Of a stretch of DNA of 60,669 bases, positions 1 to 9,114 are shown piece after piece (within the stretch, counting starts at the first letter, position 1; every line of letters starts with the position of its first letter). The position numbers were made by a program, and so were the translations under genes. The DNA is taken from NCBI RefSeq assembly GCF_004770105.1, contig NZ_RQEY01000003.1, forward strand, positions 1 to 60,669, in the 5' to 3' direction. The notes under the pieces are model-generated. The model saw only the letters and a list, made by a program, of their open reading frames with translations. It had not been told where the DNA came from and did not search any database. This DNA is from Leptospira andrefontaineae. GTDB taxonomy: Bacteria > Spirochaetota > Leptospiria > Leptospirales > Leptospiraceae.

Positions 1-1
1 C

Positions 2-115
2 GCGGGCCTAAGGGCTCATCCCTTGTGTGACAGAATCATAAGTAGGATGGAAATTTTAACGTTAGAAAGTATCGAAGAAGTTCAGAAGAGGCGTATAACG
101 GGAATATTTATCTGA
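2..115 (+). CDS. possible 3' end of a gene cut by the window edge
   Basis: A frame open from the first bases runs 37 codons to a TGA at 113-115 and ends with residues EEVQKRRITGIFI. It converges on the next gene, whose stop is at 136. The fragment is too short to assign to a family. An internal ATG at 47 could also make it a chance 22-codon frame, so it is only a possible truncated gene. Confidence 0.22.
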   Translation, partial: AGLRAHPLCDRIISRMEILTLESIEEVQKRRITGIFI

Positions 116-135
116 AATGGGATATTGCTCAAGGG

Positions 136-930
136 TCATTCAAAAGAAAACATCTGCTGATAACCCATCTTAAAGCCTTGATCGTAAGTATTATCCTTTC
201 TCATCCCATATAAACCGCTAAAGAAAACTCGTCCCCCATCTCCTATCTTATACTGAACTCCAGGATGAAGATTGAATGAATCAGAACGAGGAGCCGGTAT
301 CGTATCTTCCACTGCCATACGATAGGTAGTTTCTAAAAGAAGGATCCAATTCGAATTCGTTTCGTAAGAAAGAGTGGCCCCTGCTTCCATATAACGATAA
401 TATTTATCCTGGACCGGATCTCTAAACTTAGAATCGGTTTCTCTTTCGTATAAACCGAAAGCTTGGAACTTAGTTCTACCAAAATCCAATACAAAACCTA
501 AATGAGGGCGAACCAAAAGAAGATCAGGATTTCTTTCTCCGATCCAAGGTTCGGATACAGAAGGTCCGTAAACGTTTACACCTCCTCCTATAGAAAATAT
601 CCCGAAGGTAAAAAATGTTTTTAGACCTGCCTTCCATCTATCCCAACCACTCCAAGGTGTAGCCTGAGTAGCATATTGATCCACATATCCGTACCCCGCA
701 GAAACGGAAAAATGATCTCCTAATTTCAACTCTCCGTCCAAAGAAACATTACGATTGCGATCATAATTTTCAGAGTTTCTATATTCTTTAGCGCCCGCGC
801 TAATTACAAATATATTATATACTCCGACTGACTGTCCCCAAGCAGGATAAGGGATTACGGTTTTGTCTGAGGCAAAAATTTCTGCGAACGGACTTAAGAA
901 TAATAGAAGGAGTAAGAATCTATACTTCAT
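136..930 (-). CDS. exported beta-barrel-like outer membrane protein
   Basis: About 264 aa with a clear signal peptide (MKYRFLLLLLFLSPFAEIFA) followed by alternating aromatic/polar strands with many Gly, Tyr and Trp residues, ending in the aromatic MFSFE. That pattern suits an outer-membrane beta-barrel. I chose the ATG at 930 over an ATG 18 bases upstream because its start overlaps the stop of the upstream lipoprotein gene in an ATGA junction, indicating translational coupling, and because the signal peptide then starts cleanly. No family is recognised and the function is unknown. It probably forms a two-gene unit with the SGNH-hydrolase lipoprotein. Confidence 0.6.
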   Translation of the reverse strand: MKYRFLLLLLFLSPFAEIFASDKTVIPYPAWGQSVGVYNIFVISAGAKEYRNSENYDRNRNVSLDGELKLGDHFSVSAGYGYVDQYATQATPWSGWDRWKAGLKTFFTFGIFSIGGGVNVYGPSVSEPWIGERNPDLLLVRPHLGFVLDFGRTKFQAFGLYERETDSKFRDPVQDKYYRYMEAGATLSYETNSNWILLLETTYRMAVEDTIPAPRSDSFNLHPGVQYKIGDGGRVFFSGLYGMRKDNTYDQGFKMGYQQMFSFE

Positions 931-1610
931 AATAGAAACTCCATCCAAAACTCAGGTAAAGTTGCTTTAAGATATTCTCTTACTCTTTGGGAAAGAATTC
1001 CATATCCCTCGTCCGTTAAGTGACCGCCGTCCAATAACATCTCGCTATGGATCAGATTTTCCGGATCTATCCTAGGTAAGAAGGTTACCTTCTCCTTCAT
1101 TTCTAAATTGATCATAGACGCAGCTTTTGTCGGCCAAGGAAGTTGTACCGTCCATACGTTCAATACAATGATATAGTCACAATGGTTGTTTAATATCTCT
1201 AAGGTCTTAAGCTGACGTTGAACAGTAGCATCGACTTCCTCCCAAGTGGGTTCGAAATTATTGAGGAAATCGTTTACACCACCGTTCAACATACAGGACC
1301 GATATCTCATTGTTTCATTTTCAGCAGCCTCTTGGATCTCGTAGGTCCTTCTTCCAGGAAACGCTTTCTTATATGTCTCAAACTCAGGAAACTGTTGCTC
1401 CACAGGCCAAAAGGCAGAGATACTATCTCCGAAGAGTGCAAAGCTAGGTTTGTATAATTTGGATTCTTTAGATTGGATTCGATCCTGAACGCAGGCCCCT
1501 AACAGAAGTGCCAGCGCCAAAACAAAAACTGAAAACCGATTAAAAACTCCCCTGGTTTTCGAAAGGAAAGAAAGAAGCCTCAACTTCTTCTGGAAATAAA
1601 TTATATTCAT
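927..1610 (-). CDS. SGNH/GDSL-hydrolase-like lipoprotein
   Basis: 227 aa. A hydrophobic segment ends in the lipobox LLLGAC, predicting a lipid-anchored envelope protein. The SGNH blocks are visible in order: FGDSIS (nucleophile Ser), GGVNDF (block III Asn) and DGGHLTDEGY near the C-terminus (Asp/His of block V). Families of this fold deacylate or deacetylate lipids and glycans; the substrate cannot be told here. The N-terminal stretch before the hydrophobic core is long and basic (about 28 residues), so the true start may be a little further in, but no other ATG is available. The gene is translationally coupled to the barrel protein downstream. Confidence 0.7.
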   Translation of the reverse strand: MNIIYFQKKLRLLSFLSKTRGVFNRFSVFVLALALLLGACVQDRIQSKESKLYKPSFALFGDSISAFWPVEQQFPEFETYKKAFPGRRTYEIQEAAENETMRYRSCMLNGGVNDFLNNFEPTWEEVDATVQRQLKTLEILNNHCDYIIVLNVWTVQLPWPTKAASMINLEMKEKVTFLPRIDPENLIHSEMLLDGGHLTDEGYGILSQRVREYLKATLPEFWMEFLL

Positions 1611-1866
1611 TTTTCATAATGCTCTATAAATTAGGACAAGGAAAGAAAGGAGAATGTTCCAATTTTCCTAAAAATAGAGTGACGGTGACCGGAGTTCAAC
1701 AAAACTTAAAGTGCACTTTAATATTATATTTTAATAATACAATTGGAATGCGGTTCATTTTTATTAACACAATGTATTAAAAATTATTCCCTGAGTGAGA
1801 AGAAAAAATAAGGCTAGGACTGATGTTTAAATTAATCGATTAAGACCACAGCCCGTAGTAAAACCC
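1611..1866. other. divergent intergenic region with 12-bp palindrome
   Basis: AT-rich spacer between the SGNH-hydrolase gene (leftward) and the lipoate ligase gene (rightward), so it must hold both promoters. TTAATCGATTAA at 1832-1843 is a perfect 12-bp palindrome 23 bases before the ligase start. A related AATTAATCGATT occurs upstream of the small Cys-rich gene at 13761-13772. No confident -35/-10 pair was found. Confidence 0.3.
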
Positions 1867-2739
1867 ATGGACGAAAACTATAGTCCGATAGACTCTGGTC
1901 TCGAAGTGCGGACTTTTATACTAGACCAAAAATCCATTCGGACTCCTTATTATAATCTAGCTTTAGAAGAAGCTCTTGCAGTCCAACTAGTATCCGGTGG
2001 ATATTCCGGTGGAGTTCGGTTCTGGGAAGGACCTAGGTCCATTATAATGGGTCTCTCTGAAAAACCGGAGCTAAGCGCAGGGAAAGAAAATACGGAAAGT
2101 TTCCTCGCGATATTCCGGAAAAGGCAAGCTCCTAAAAAACCTTCTCCAACAGATCCGGTTTATATTGCCAGAAGAGCAAGCGGTGGAGGGACAGTTGTTC
2201 ATGAGCCTGGATGGAATCTGAACTTCAGTCTTTTTGTTTCCCTAGAAGTGAAACCCGAACTGTATCCGGTCTCCAATTCTTATAATATATTCTTAGGCTT
2301 AATATCGTCCGCCTTGAATAAACAAGGACTAAAGACAAAATGTAAGGGTAAGTCTGATCTTGCCTTGGAGCTTTCTCCGGATGTATGGAAAAAAATTTCG
2401 GGTAATGCTCAATTCAGAAAGAAGAACTGCATCGTACAACATGGGACCTTGATCCTGGACTCAAGACTTATTCCCTTGGTGTCGGACCTCCTACCCCATC
2501 CTCCGGAAGAACCCGAATATAGAAAAGGCAGAAGTCACGATGAATTTGTGACCTCCTTACCAGCCTCTTTTTCGCCAGGAAAATTCAAACAAGACCTTTC
2601 CCTTTTATTTGCGGATTATCTGGGGGTTGAAATCCTAGGTACCGAAGCGGATCCTTCCTTCTTTCGAAACGTTCGCAAGATAGCAGATCGGCTGTTTCAG
2701 GAAAAATATTCAAATCTAGGATATATCCTGGGAGAATGA
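1867..2739 (+). CDS. lipoate-protein ligase A family protein
   Basis: 290 aa of the BPL/LplA fold. Family blocks are readable: the lipoyl-AMP binding loop RRASGGGTVVHEPGWNLNF from R102, then CKGKSDLAL at 159-167, then KISGNAQFRKKNCIVQHGTL in which K176 sits where LplA enzymes carry the catalytic lysine. The length fits a stand-alone ligase catalytic domain. Such enzymes adenylate lipoate or octanoate and move it to lipoyl domains of 2-oxoacid dehydrogenases or GcvH; octanoyltransferase (LipM-like) activity cannot be excluded. The gene lies 27 bases before glyA, and both relate to glycine/one-carbon metabolism because GcvH is lipoylated. That functional link is an inference. Confidence 0.8.
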   Translation: MDENYSPIDSGLEVRTFILDQKSIRTPYYNLALEEALAVQLVSGGYSGGVRFWEGPRSIIMGLSEKPELSAGKENTESFLAIFRKRQAPKKPSPTDPVYIARRASGGGTVVHEPGWNLNFSLFVSLEVKPELYPVSNSYNIFLGLISSALNKQGLKTKCKGKSDLALELSPDVWKKISGNAQFRKKNCIVQHGTLILDSRLIPLVSDLLPHPPEEPEYRKGRSHDEFVTSLPASFSPGKFKQDLSLLFADYLGVEILGTEADPSFFRNVRKIADRLFQEKYSNLGYILGE

Positions 2740-2766
2740 TTCTCGCAGGACACGACAGAGGAAAAA

Positions 2767-4014
2767 ATGAAATACCTTCCCCAACAAGACCCCGAAATTT
2801 TCAAAGCCTTACAAGCGGAAGACCAAAGACAGGAACAAAACCTGGAAATGATCGCTTCCGAAAACTTCGTGTCCAGAGCCGTTTTGGAAGCTTATACTTC
2901 CACGCTTACCAATAAATATGCGGAAGGATATCCTGGAAAAAGATATTATAACGGATGCGTAAACGCAGACGCTGTAGAGTCCCTGGCTATTGAAAGAGCA
3001 AAAAAGATCTTCAAAGCGGAATATGCAAACGTTCAGCCGCACTCCGGTGCGCAGGCAAATATGGCGGTCTTCTTGGCTACCATGGAACCGGGAGATTCTT
3101 TCTTAGGAATGAATCTGGCTCATGGAGGACATTTAACTCATGGTTCTCCGGTAAATATCAGCGGAAAATATTATAAACCGATCCCTTACGGTGTAGATCC
3201 TAAAACCGAAACCATAGATTATGATGCTCTTGCATCTCTTGCAAAAGAACATAAGCCTAAATTGATCGTAGCAGGTGCCTCTGCATATTCAAGAACGATC
3301 GATTTTGATAAATTCGCAGAGATCGCAAAGTCCGTAGGCGCAAAACTTATGGCAGATATCGCACATATCTCCGGATTAGTAGCAACTGGATATCACCCTT
3401 CTCCGATCGATAGTTTTGATTATGTTACTACTACAACCCACAAAACTCTCAGAGGACCGAGAGGTGGATTAATTCTTTCTAAATTAGAAAACGAGAAAGT
3501 ATTAAACTCTAGAGTTTTCCCAGGCATCCAAGGTGGACCTTTAATGCATGTGATCGCGGCAAAAGCGGTGGCGTTCGGAGAAACTTTAACTCCTGATTAT
3601 AAAAAGTACATCGAAACAGTACTCGCAAACGCTAAAACATTGGCAGAAGTTTTTGTAAAAAGAGGATTCAGAGTAGTTAGCGGCGGGACCGACAACCACC
3701 TGGTCCTACTCGATGTTTCCGTAAAAGGTTTAACCGGTGCCAAAGCAGCTGACGGACTGGACGAAGTGGGAGTTACCGTGAATAAGAACGCGATCCCATT
3801 CGACAAAAATCCTCCTGCAGTTGCTTCCGGAATTCGTTTAGGAACTCCTGCACTTACAACCAGAGGGCTCAAACCTGCTGATATTGAGAAAGTAGGAAAT
3901 TTGATCTGCGATTTCTTGGACAATCCGGATGACGAAAAGACCAAAGAAAAAGTTAGACAAGGTGTAAAAGAGATCACCCAACAATTCCCAATGACCAATT
4001 TTAGATTGGATTAA
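2767..4014 (+). CDS. glyA: serine hydroxymethyltransferase
   Basis: 415 aa, full length for bacterial SHMT. It interconverts serine and glycine using tetrahydrofolate and pyridoxal phosphate in the cytoplasm. Diagnostic blocks: [16 protein letters not shown] near the N-terminus, [27 protein letters not shown], and the PLP-lysine motif [14 protein letters not shown] with K226 as the Schiff-base lysine. The GAGG 5-8 bases before the ATG is a good ribosome binding site. Thirty bases separate it from the following acyltransferase, so the genes may be co-transcribed. Confidence 0.97.
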   Translation: MKYLPQQDPEIFKALQAEDQRQEQNLEMIASENFVSRAVLEAYTSTLTNKYAEGYPGKRYYNGCVNADAVESLAIERAKKIFKAEYANVQPHSGAQANMAVFLATMEPGDSFLGMNLAHGGHLTHGSPVNISGKYYKPIPYGVDPKTETIDYDALASLAKEHKPKLIVAGASAYSRTIDFDKFAEIAKSVGAKLMADIAHISGLVATGYHPSPIDSFDYVTTTTHKTLRGPRGGLILSKLENEKVLNSRVFPGIQGGPLMHVIAAKAVAFGETLTPDYKKYIETVLANAKTLAEVFVKRGFRVVSGGTDNHLVLLDVSVKGLTGAKAADGLDEVGVTVNKNAIPFDKNPPAVASGIRLGTPALTTRGLKPADIEKVGNLICDFLDNPDDEKTKEKVRQGVKEITQQFPMTNFRLD

Positions 4015-4044
4015 TTACTTTAAGTTAACGTATAAGAGAGCCTT

Positions 4045-5244
4045 ATGAAATTTTTTTCGTATATTACAGAGAAGCGGGATGAGGAATACCCTGCCCTTAA
4101 TGGAGTCAGAGCTATCTCCATTATGATGATCATAGGGCTCCATATATGGATTGGGGCAAATCATTTTATCCCTAATATCCCCAACTTATTGGATACCGCT
4201 CTTAAAAACCTTACTGCCGGGATCGACTTATTCTTTATACTAAGTGGGTTCCTAATTTATGGAAATCTACTAAAAGAGAAAATAAAGTATGGGAACATAA
4301 AGTTATCCCTTTTTTATATTAAAAGATCTCTTAGGATCTTCCCTGCTTACTATTTTCTACTCTTAGTCCAATATCTCAGCATGAGAGGAATGTTAAAATC
4401 CTTGAACGCTGCAGAAAATTTAGATGCTTCCAAAACCCTTTTAAAACAGAGTTTGACAGAAAGTATTTCCTACGCATGGGCGGATCTATTCTATATTTCC
4501 AATTATACGAAAGGAAGATTATTCGATTACGGATGGTCTTTATCGATTGAGGAGCAGTTCTATTTAATATTGCCTCCTTTATGTGCATTGCTCTTTTTCA
4601 AAATTTCAGATTCCACAAGAAGGATCCTACTTGTGGGCCTTTATTTTGTTCCGGTCATATTAAGAGCGGTTTATTCCCAATTCGATATTTTGCCTGTCAA
4701 AATCATATATACCCATAGCGAGACTAGATTCGATTCGCTTATTGCTGGAATGTTGTGTTCCGAATTTTTTCTTTCTTCTTATTATTCAAACTTTTCCCAG
4801 AAAAAACCGATCCGTTATGCCGTGCTTTCTGTTTCTATTATTCTCGCAGCAATAGGCTTTTTGACGGAGAAAACCGCAGTCACTCAAATTTATGCTTATA
4901 ATTGTTTGAATCTTGGTTTTGCAGGAATTGTATTAGTTAGCCTTTCCGAAAATTCCTATATAGGCAAATTTTTAAGCTTTTCCGGATTTCGTCCTATCGC
5001 TCGGGTGAGTTACACAATGTATCTTTGGCATTTATACCCGACCTCCGCAGCAATCTCCATAGTTTGTGGAACAGTAATACAATCCTTAAGTTATTCCAGG
5101 ACTTTCGCCACTTTTATAGTTGCGGTATTATTCACTTTCTTATTCTGTACCATTCTATTCTATTTGATCGAAAAACCATTCTTAAATCTTAAAGACAAAT
5201 GGATTGCTAGACTAAAGGCAAGATCGACTTCAACACCTAACTAA
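4045..5244 (+). CDS. acyltransferase 3 family membrane protein (first of tandem pair)
   Basis: 399 aa with about ten hydrophobic segments. Acyltransferase-3 (OafA/NodX-like) features: LNGVRAISIMMIIGLH with the conserved His in TM1, FFILSGFLIYGNLL, the SLSIEEQFYLILP block and ARVSYTMYLWH near the C-terminus. Members move acetyl or other acyl groups onto sugars of LPS, peptidoglycan or other surface glycans at the inner membrane. The next gene is a clear paralogue 12 bases downstream, which points to a local duplication. The acceptor glycan is unknown. Confidence 0.85.
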   Translation: MKFFSYITEKRDEEYPALNGVRAISIMMIIGLHIWIGANHFIPNIPNLLDTALKNLTAGIDLFFILSGFLIYGNLLKEKIKYGNIKLSLFYIKRSLRIFPAYYFLLLVQYLSMRGMLKSLNAAENLDASKTLLKQSLTESISYAWADLFYISNYTKGRLFDYGWSLSIEEQFYLILPPLCALLFFKISDSTRRILLVGLYFVPVILRAVYSQFDILPVKIIYTHSETRFDSLIAGMLCSEFFLSSYYSNFSQKKPIRYAVLSVSIILAAIGFLTEKTAVTQIYAYNCLNLGFAGIVLVSLSENSYIGKFLSFSGFRPIARVSYTMYLWHLYPTSAAISIVCGTVIQSLSYSRTFATFIVAVLFTFLFCTILFYLIEKPFLNLKDKWIARLKARSTSTPN

Positions 5245-5256
5245 CTGGTAAAATAC

Positions 5257-6447
5257 ATGCTAAAATACTTATATGCTAAAAATGACGCCGAAATCCCCTC
5301 ATTAAACGGCCTAAGAGCTCTCTCCATATTTATGGTGATTATTTTCCATCTTGGGACTGGAGCAGGGAAAGTTCTGGTCTCCGACGGGGAAATATTAACC
5401 ACAATTATCGTAAACTTACAATCATCCGTTGATCTATTTTTCATGTTAAGCGGGTTCCTGATCTACGGTGGGTTATTAGATGAATACGGAAGAAGTTCCA
5501 AGATCGATCTAAAAAAATTCTACTTAAAACGTACATTTAGGATCATACCTGCATATTACATTTGTTTAATTGTTCATTTTATACAAACTAAAGCAGCCTA
5601 CAAAATCGGCGAAAAAATGACCTCCCCTTCTCCGGAAATCCTGATCATAAAAGAAAAATTAGCGAACTCTCTCTCAAATTCCTGGACTGATTTTTTATAT
5701 ATTTCCAATTTTTTCCATGATAGATTATTTTCATTCGGCTGGAGTCTTTCCATCGAAGAACAATTTTATTTAGTCGTTCCTCCACTATGCTCCATCCTTC
5801 TTTTCAAACAAAAAGCGGAAATGCGAAGGATCATATTAGTCGTACTATATTTTATCCCTATGATTATCAGAGGTTTCTATTATCACTTCGGCTTTACGGC
5901 GGATTGGACCAGCTTTCATACAGAATCCCGTTTCGATGCGATCATTGTAGGAATGTTGCTTACTGAGCTTGTAAGATGGAAACCTGAATTCCTAAAAAAC
6001 ACGAGTCGGACAAAAAACTTAGGTTTTTCGATCGGAGCCGCGTTATCTCTCTGTATCGCACTTCTGATGAGTAGAACAAATATAAATTCGATATTCATTC
6101 ATACATATTTCCAATTTAGTTTCGCTGTTTTATTTATTGCATGTTTACTCGAAGGGAATTTCTGGAATTTTATATTCAGATCACGCTTTTTCACTCCGAT
6201 AGCTCGGACAAGCTATACAATGTATCTTTGGCACGGAATGTTTTTACTGGCCGCCCTTCGGTTTATATTCAAAAATAATCTTCCATCCGGATTAGAAGCG
6301 GGACCTTACTTACTTCTTGGAATTTATACGGTATTATTTGTTTTCGTTGTTTGCGTTCCGATTTTTTATATTACGGAAAGGCCGTTCTTAGCAATTCGAG
6401 ATTATATACTAAAAAGAATGAAAAAGAAAGAGCTCCAAACCAAGTAA
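5257..6447 (+). CDS. acyltransferase 3 family membrane protein (second of tandem pair)
   Basis: 396 aa, about ten membrane segments and the same family blocks as its upstream neighbour: LNGLRALSIFMVIIFH, FFMLSGFLIYGGLL, SLSIEEQFYLVVP and ARTSYTMYLWHGM. The two proteins are collinear, including the DAIIVGML / DSLIAGML segment, so they are tandem duplicates that have since diverged considerably. The divergence suggests different acyl acceptors or donors rather than a recent copy. It likely acts in surface-glycan O-acylation at the inner membrane. Confidence 0.85.
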   Translation: MLKYLYAKNDAEIPSLNGLRALSIFMVIIFHLGTGAGKVLVSDGEILTTIIVNLQSSVDLFFMLSGFLIYGGLLDEYGRSSKIDLKKFYLKRTFRIIPAYYICLIVHFIQTKAAYKIGEKMTSPSPEILIIKEKLANSLSNSWTDFLYISNFFHDRLFSFGWSLSIEEQFYLVVPPLCSILLFKQKAEMRRIILVVLYFIPMIIRGFYYHFGFTADWTSFHTESRFDAIIVGMLLTELVRWKPEFLKNTSRTKNLGFSIGAALSLCIALLMSRTNINSIFIHTYFQFSFAVLFIACLLEGNFWNFIFRSRFFTPIARTSYTMYLWHGMFLLAALRFIFKNNLPSGLEAGPYLLLGIYTVLFVFVVCVPIFYITERPFLAIRDYILKRMKKKELQTK

Positions 6448-6452
6448 ACATC

Positions 6453-6480
6453 TTGACTACTTTATAATTCTATTTAATAT
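6453..6480 (+). promoter_or_regulatory. putative promoter of the 657-aa gene
   Basis: A perfect TATAAT lies at 6463-6468, and TTGACT (6453-6458) with TAATAT (6475-6480) forms an alternative pair with 16-bp spacing. The second option would start transcription at about 6487, exactly the A of the ATG. No Shine-Dalgarno sequence precedes this ATG, which would suit a leaderless or very short-leader mRNA. Confidence 0.35.
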
Positions 6481-6486
6481 TTTTGC

Positions 6487-8460
6487 ATGCTTATATTAGG
6501 TCAGGATCCCGGAAACCCTATCCTGATTTGGCCAGAGTTCTCTTGGACTCCTGTTATCAGCGGAGCGATCTTTTTAGTCCTTCTATTCACAGTAATTTAT
6601 CTATTACAACGTTATCTACGCAGACAAAACCGCCTCGCTTTAGAATATAGAGCTAAGATCGTATCAAAACTACAACTTCATCATTTCAATTCCAAGGATA
6701 CGAATCTGTTCCACACATTCTTGGATCATGTTGATAACTCGGATCTAAAACGACTGGCAGAAGATCCTTCTTGGTATCGAAAATATTTCCTTCCGGAGTT
6801 TTTACAATTCTTAGCCGAACAAAGTAATCTTCCCGCATGGAAAGATATATTGATCGTACATGCTTTGGATCATTTGATAGAAGATCATAAGGCGACTGCC
6901 AAAAACTTCATCACTGCGATTTTAGAAACTGACTCCGAAGAAAGATTTCCAGCCTTATTAGGAATACAAGAACTGGATGAAAATGCCCTAAATCGAGCAA
7001 TACGAGCCAGGATTTATACCAAAAAAGTAGGAGCTACATTCTCTCTCACAAGATATGAAAGAATGCAGATCTTAGTTCCAGACGAGAGTAAACAATGGCT
7101 TAAATCCGAGGCGATCTTGCTCTCTCAAGAAGGAACAAATCTCACCCTTCAGATCAAAACAACTCCTGAACTGGACGATAAAAAAACGGAAGAATGGGCC
7201 GAAGCTCCTAAAACAAGTCCTGCAGGCCCCGCTCATTCCGGCACCATACCGGAAGAATATACGAACAGTCTTACCCAAATTTTAGAATATTCGGGACTGA
7301 ACCCTGGTGTTTGTGAAGAAATTACCAGGCTTGTAACCGCATACAAAGAGCATCCAGGACTAATACGCAGAAGACATAGACAAGAAGATTATAAAATATT
7401 AATACGATTATACAAGGTTTGTTTTATAAAATTCCGCTCTCAGGCAGCGCATGTACCCAAGCCTGTTCTTCTATTTATACATTTTTTCTTCTTGGATGAA
7501 GGTTTAGTCTCTGCCAAAAGATTGCAGGATCTTGAACTTGCGATCACTACATTAAAATCCTCCGTCAACGATCGCCAATATCAGGAAGTAAAACTTTCTA
7601 TTCACCTTCTTCCTGATTGGTTGAACTTAATACTCGCCGGCAAAAAGAATCCTTCTCAAAATCATTTCGGACAAACTTACGATCAGGTCCAAAAATCAAA
7701 TCTACGCTGGAACCAAGAAGCTGAAGCGAAGAATATTATGAATAAAGAATATCTTTTGCATATTCTTGATTGGGAACTGGAAAATATACTTTATATGGGG
7801 CTTTTAGGAGTTTCCTTAAACCCAAATTTTGCTTATCCGATCCTCTCCGAAGATCAATTTTACGGAGCAACAGAATCCAATCTTACTTTCCCGGATAAGA
7901 TCCTATCAAATGCAGAAAGAGTTTTAAAGATAGATAAAAGTATTTTCCATAGAGAAGTTAGTGTGATATCTCATACTGACCCAAGCAAGACGGATGAGTA
8001 TAGAAAAGAATTTTTTGCCGATTGTATACTTCTACCTTATAGCGGAAATAGAGGAGTACTTTGGCAGGAAACAAGTGTAGGTAACCAAGATTACAGTAGG
8101 CTATTATTCCCAGTTGTTATGACTGAAAATGCCACGTTAGTAGTTACTAAAACCTTAGGAGAATTCCGTTGGGAAACGGAAAGAACCTTAAGAGGCAGAA
8201 AATGGAAGGATCCAATCCCTGCTTCTCTTACTTCAGAATATTATTCTTATTTGGAAAATTTCCAAAAGAACCCGCACCTTACAGTAGAAGCCAAAAAAAG
8301 AATAGAGCAACAATGGGTCAAAGTCGGGAAGAATATCAAGGACATGTTCAGTATTGACTATGCCTATTGGATCCTTCTGGAAGCCGAAGGAAAGCCCAGA
8401 CTCAATCGGGCGGTTAGGGAAATCTTAAATCAATTTGTTCCTATTCAGATTAAGATGTAA
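6487..8460 (+). CDS. unrecognised large membrane-anchored protein
   Basis: 657 aa. One N-terminal transmembrane helix (about residues 23-43, VISGAIFLVLLFTVIYLLQR) is followed by a basic stretch and a long, mostly helical cytoplasmic region. A Pro/Ala/Ser-rich linker lies near residues 235-260 (EAPKTSPAGPAHSG). I do not recognise a catalytic motif. Topology predicts anchoring at the inner membrane with the bulk inside. The gene ends at 8460 and the convergent neighbour's stop begins at 8461, so no spacer exists between them. No function is proposed. Confidence 0.6.
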   Translation: MLILGQDPGNPILIWPEFSWTPVISGAIFLVLLFTVIYLLQRYLRRQNRLALEYRAKIVSKLQLHHFNSKDTNLFHTFLDHVDNSDLKRLAEDPSWYRKYFLPEFLQFLAEQSNLPAWKDILIVHALDHLIEDHKATAKNFITAILETDSEERFPALLGIQELDENALNRAIRARIYTKKVGATFSLTRYERMQILVPDESKQWLKSEAILLSQEGTNLTLQIKTTPELDDKKTEEWAEAPKTSPAGPAHSGTIPEEYTNSLTQILEYSGLNPGVCEEITRLVTAYKEHPGLIRRRHRQEDYKILIRLYKVCFIKFRSQAAHVPKPVLLFIHFFFLDEGLVSAKRLQDLELAITTLKSSVNDRQYQEVKLSIHLLPDWLNLILAGKKNPSQNHFGQTYDQVQKSNLRWNQEAEAKNIMNKEYLLHILDWELENILYMGLLGVSLNPNFAYPILSEDQFYGATESNLTFPDKILSNAERVLKIDKSIFHREVSVISHTDPSKTDEYRKEFFADCILLPYSGNRGVLWQETSVGNQDYSRLLFPVVMTENATLVVTKTLGEFRWETERTLRGRKWKDPIPASLTSEYYSYLENFQKNPHLTVEAKKRIEQQWVKVGKNIKDMFSIDYAYWILLEAEGKPRLNRAVREILNQFVPIQIKM

Positions 8461-9021
8461 TTAAAGAATTCCTTTAATTTCCAGGAATATTAAGATCATA
8501 GAAGAAGTAACACCAACTAAAAGACAGCGATAACTCCATCTCAAATATCTATATTTTGTAAAGTAAAGGGATTTTCCTAACTGGTATAGATCCCTAGTTA
8601 ACGCTTCATATAAAGAAGAATCTTCCGAAGCAATCTCTTCCATCTTATTCATAAATTCATTTTCACTCATAGGAGCAAAATGTCCGAAAAACAAGGGATT
8701 TGATTTTCCATTCTTCTTCTGTTTGAATGTAGGCATCACCGCAAGTATAGCCAAACTCGCTGCGATTACAATAAATACCATCAGAGTTAGTAAGCCTGTT
8801 CTATAGGTGGGTCTTTGTACATATCCCAAGGAAAGCGAAAGTATAACGAATGATGCAGCGATCAGAATATTCGCCTTTTGGTCCGCCATCTGACTGAGCT
8901 GAGAGTGATGTTGGTGAACGGTCCTAAAAAGATAATCTACAGCAGAACGAGCACGGACCGTTTTGAAATGATCTGATTCCATAGCTCCAAGGATTTTGGA
9001 AAATTTATTTCGACAAGACAT
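8461..9021 (-). CDS. Pycsar-type transmembrane effector homologue (DUF5706-like)
   Basis: 186 aa from the first ATG, or 173 aa from the ATG at 8982. It matches the Pycsar effector family by eye: HQHHSQLSQMADQKANILIA leading into TM1, a second TM (LLTLMVFIVIAASLAILAVM), the block NPLFFGHFAPMSENEFMNKM, then ALTRDLYQLGKSLYFTKYRYLRW and a final TM. In characterised Pycsar systems such proteins damage the membrane when bound to cCMP or cUMP made by a phage-sensing cyclase. No cyclase gene lies beside this one. It may be an orphan effector, may answer a distant cyclase, or may have a housekeeping role. Family assignment comes from remembered family sequence, not a search. Confidence 0.7.
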   Translation of the reverse strand: MSCRNKFSKILGAMESDHFKTVRARSAVDYLFRTVHQHHSQLSQMADQKANILIAASFVILSLSLGYVQRPTYRTGLLTLMVFIVIAASLAILAVMPTFKQKKNGKSNPLFFGHFAPMSENEFMNKMEEIASEDSSLYEALTRDLYQLGKSLYFTKYRYLRWSYRCLLVGVTSSMILIFLEIKGIL

Positions 9022-9079
9022 AATTGCAGTAGGCCGTAGCCCAAAGTACCCTTTTTGGAATTCCTACATCTCAAATCAC

Positions 9080-9114
9080 TTTACATTTTTTAACATATCA
9101 TTTATATAGTATAT
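9080..9114 (+). promoter_or_regulatory. promoter placing the start point at the ATG (leaderless candidate)
   Basis: TTTACA (9080-9085), a 17-bp spacer and TATATA (9103-9108) make a good sigma70-type promoter. Six bases separate the -10 element from the ATG at 9115, so the mRNA would begin at or next to the start codon. No Shine-Dalgarno sequence is present, which agrees with a leaderless transcript. Confidence 0.5.

Noticed and set aside
2739..2767. Possible glycine riboswitch before glyA
   Set aside because: Only 27 bases separate the genes, too short for any riboswitch, and no conserved helices are visible.
9022..9114. LexA box before the RadA-like/PolB cassette
   Set aside because: Neither TTTG-N5-CAAA nor GAAC-N4-GTTC is present in the 93-base divergent region.
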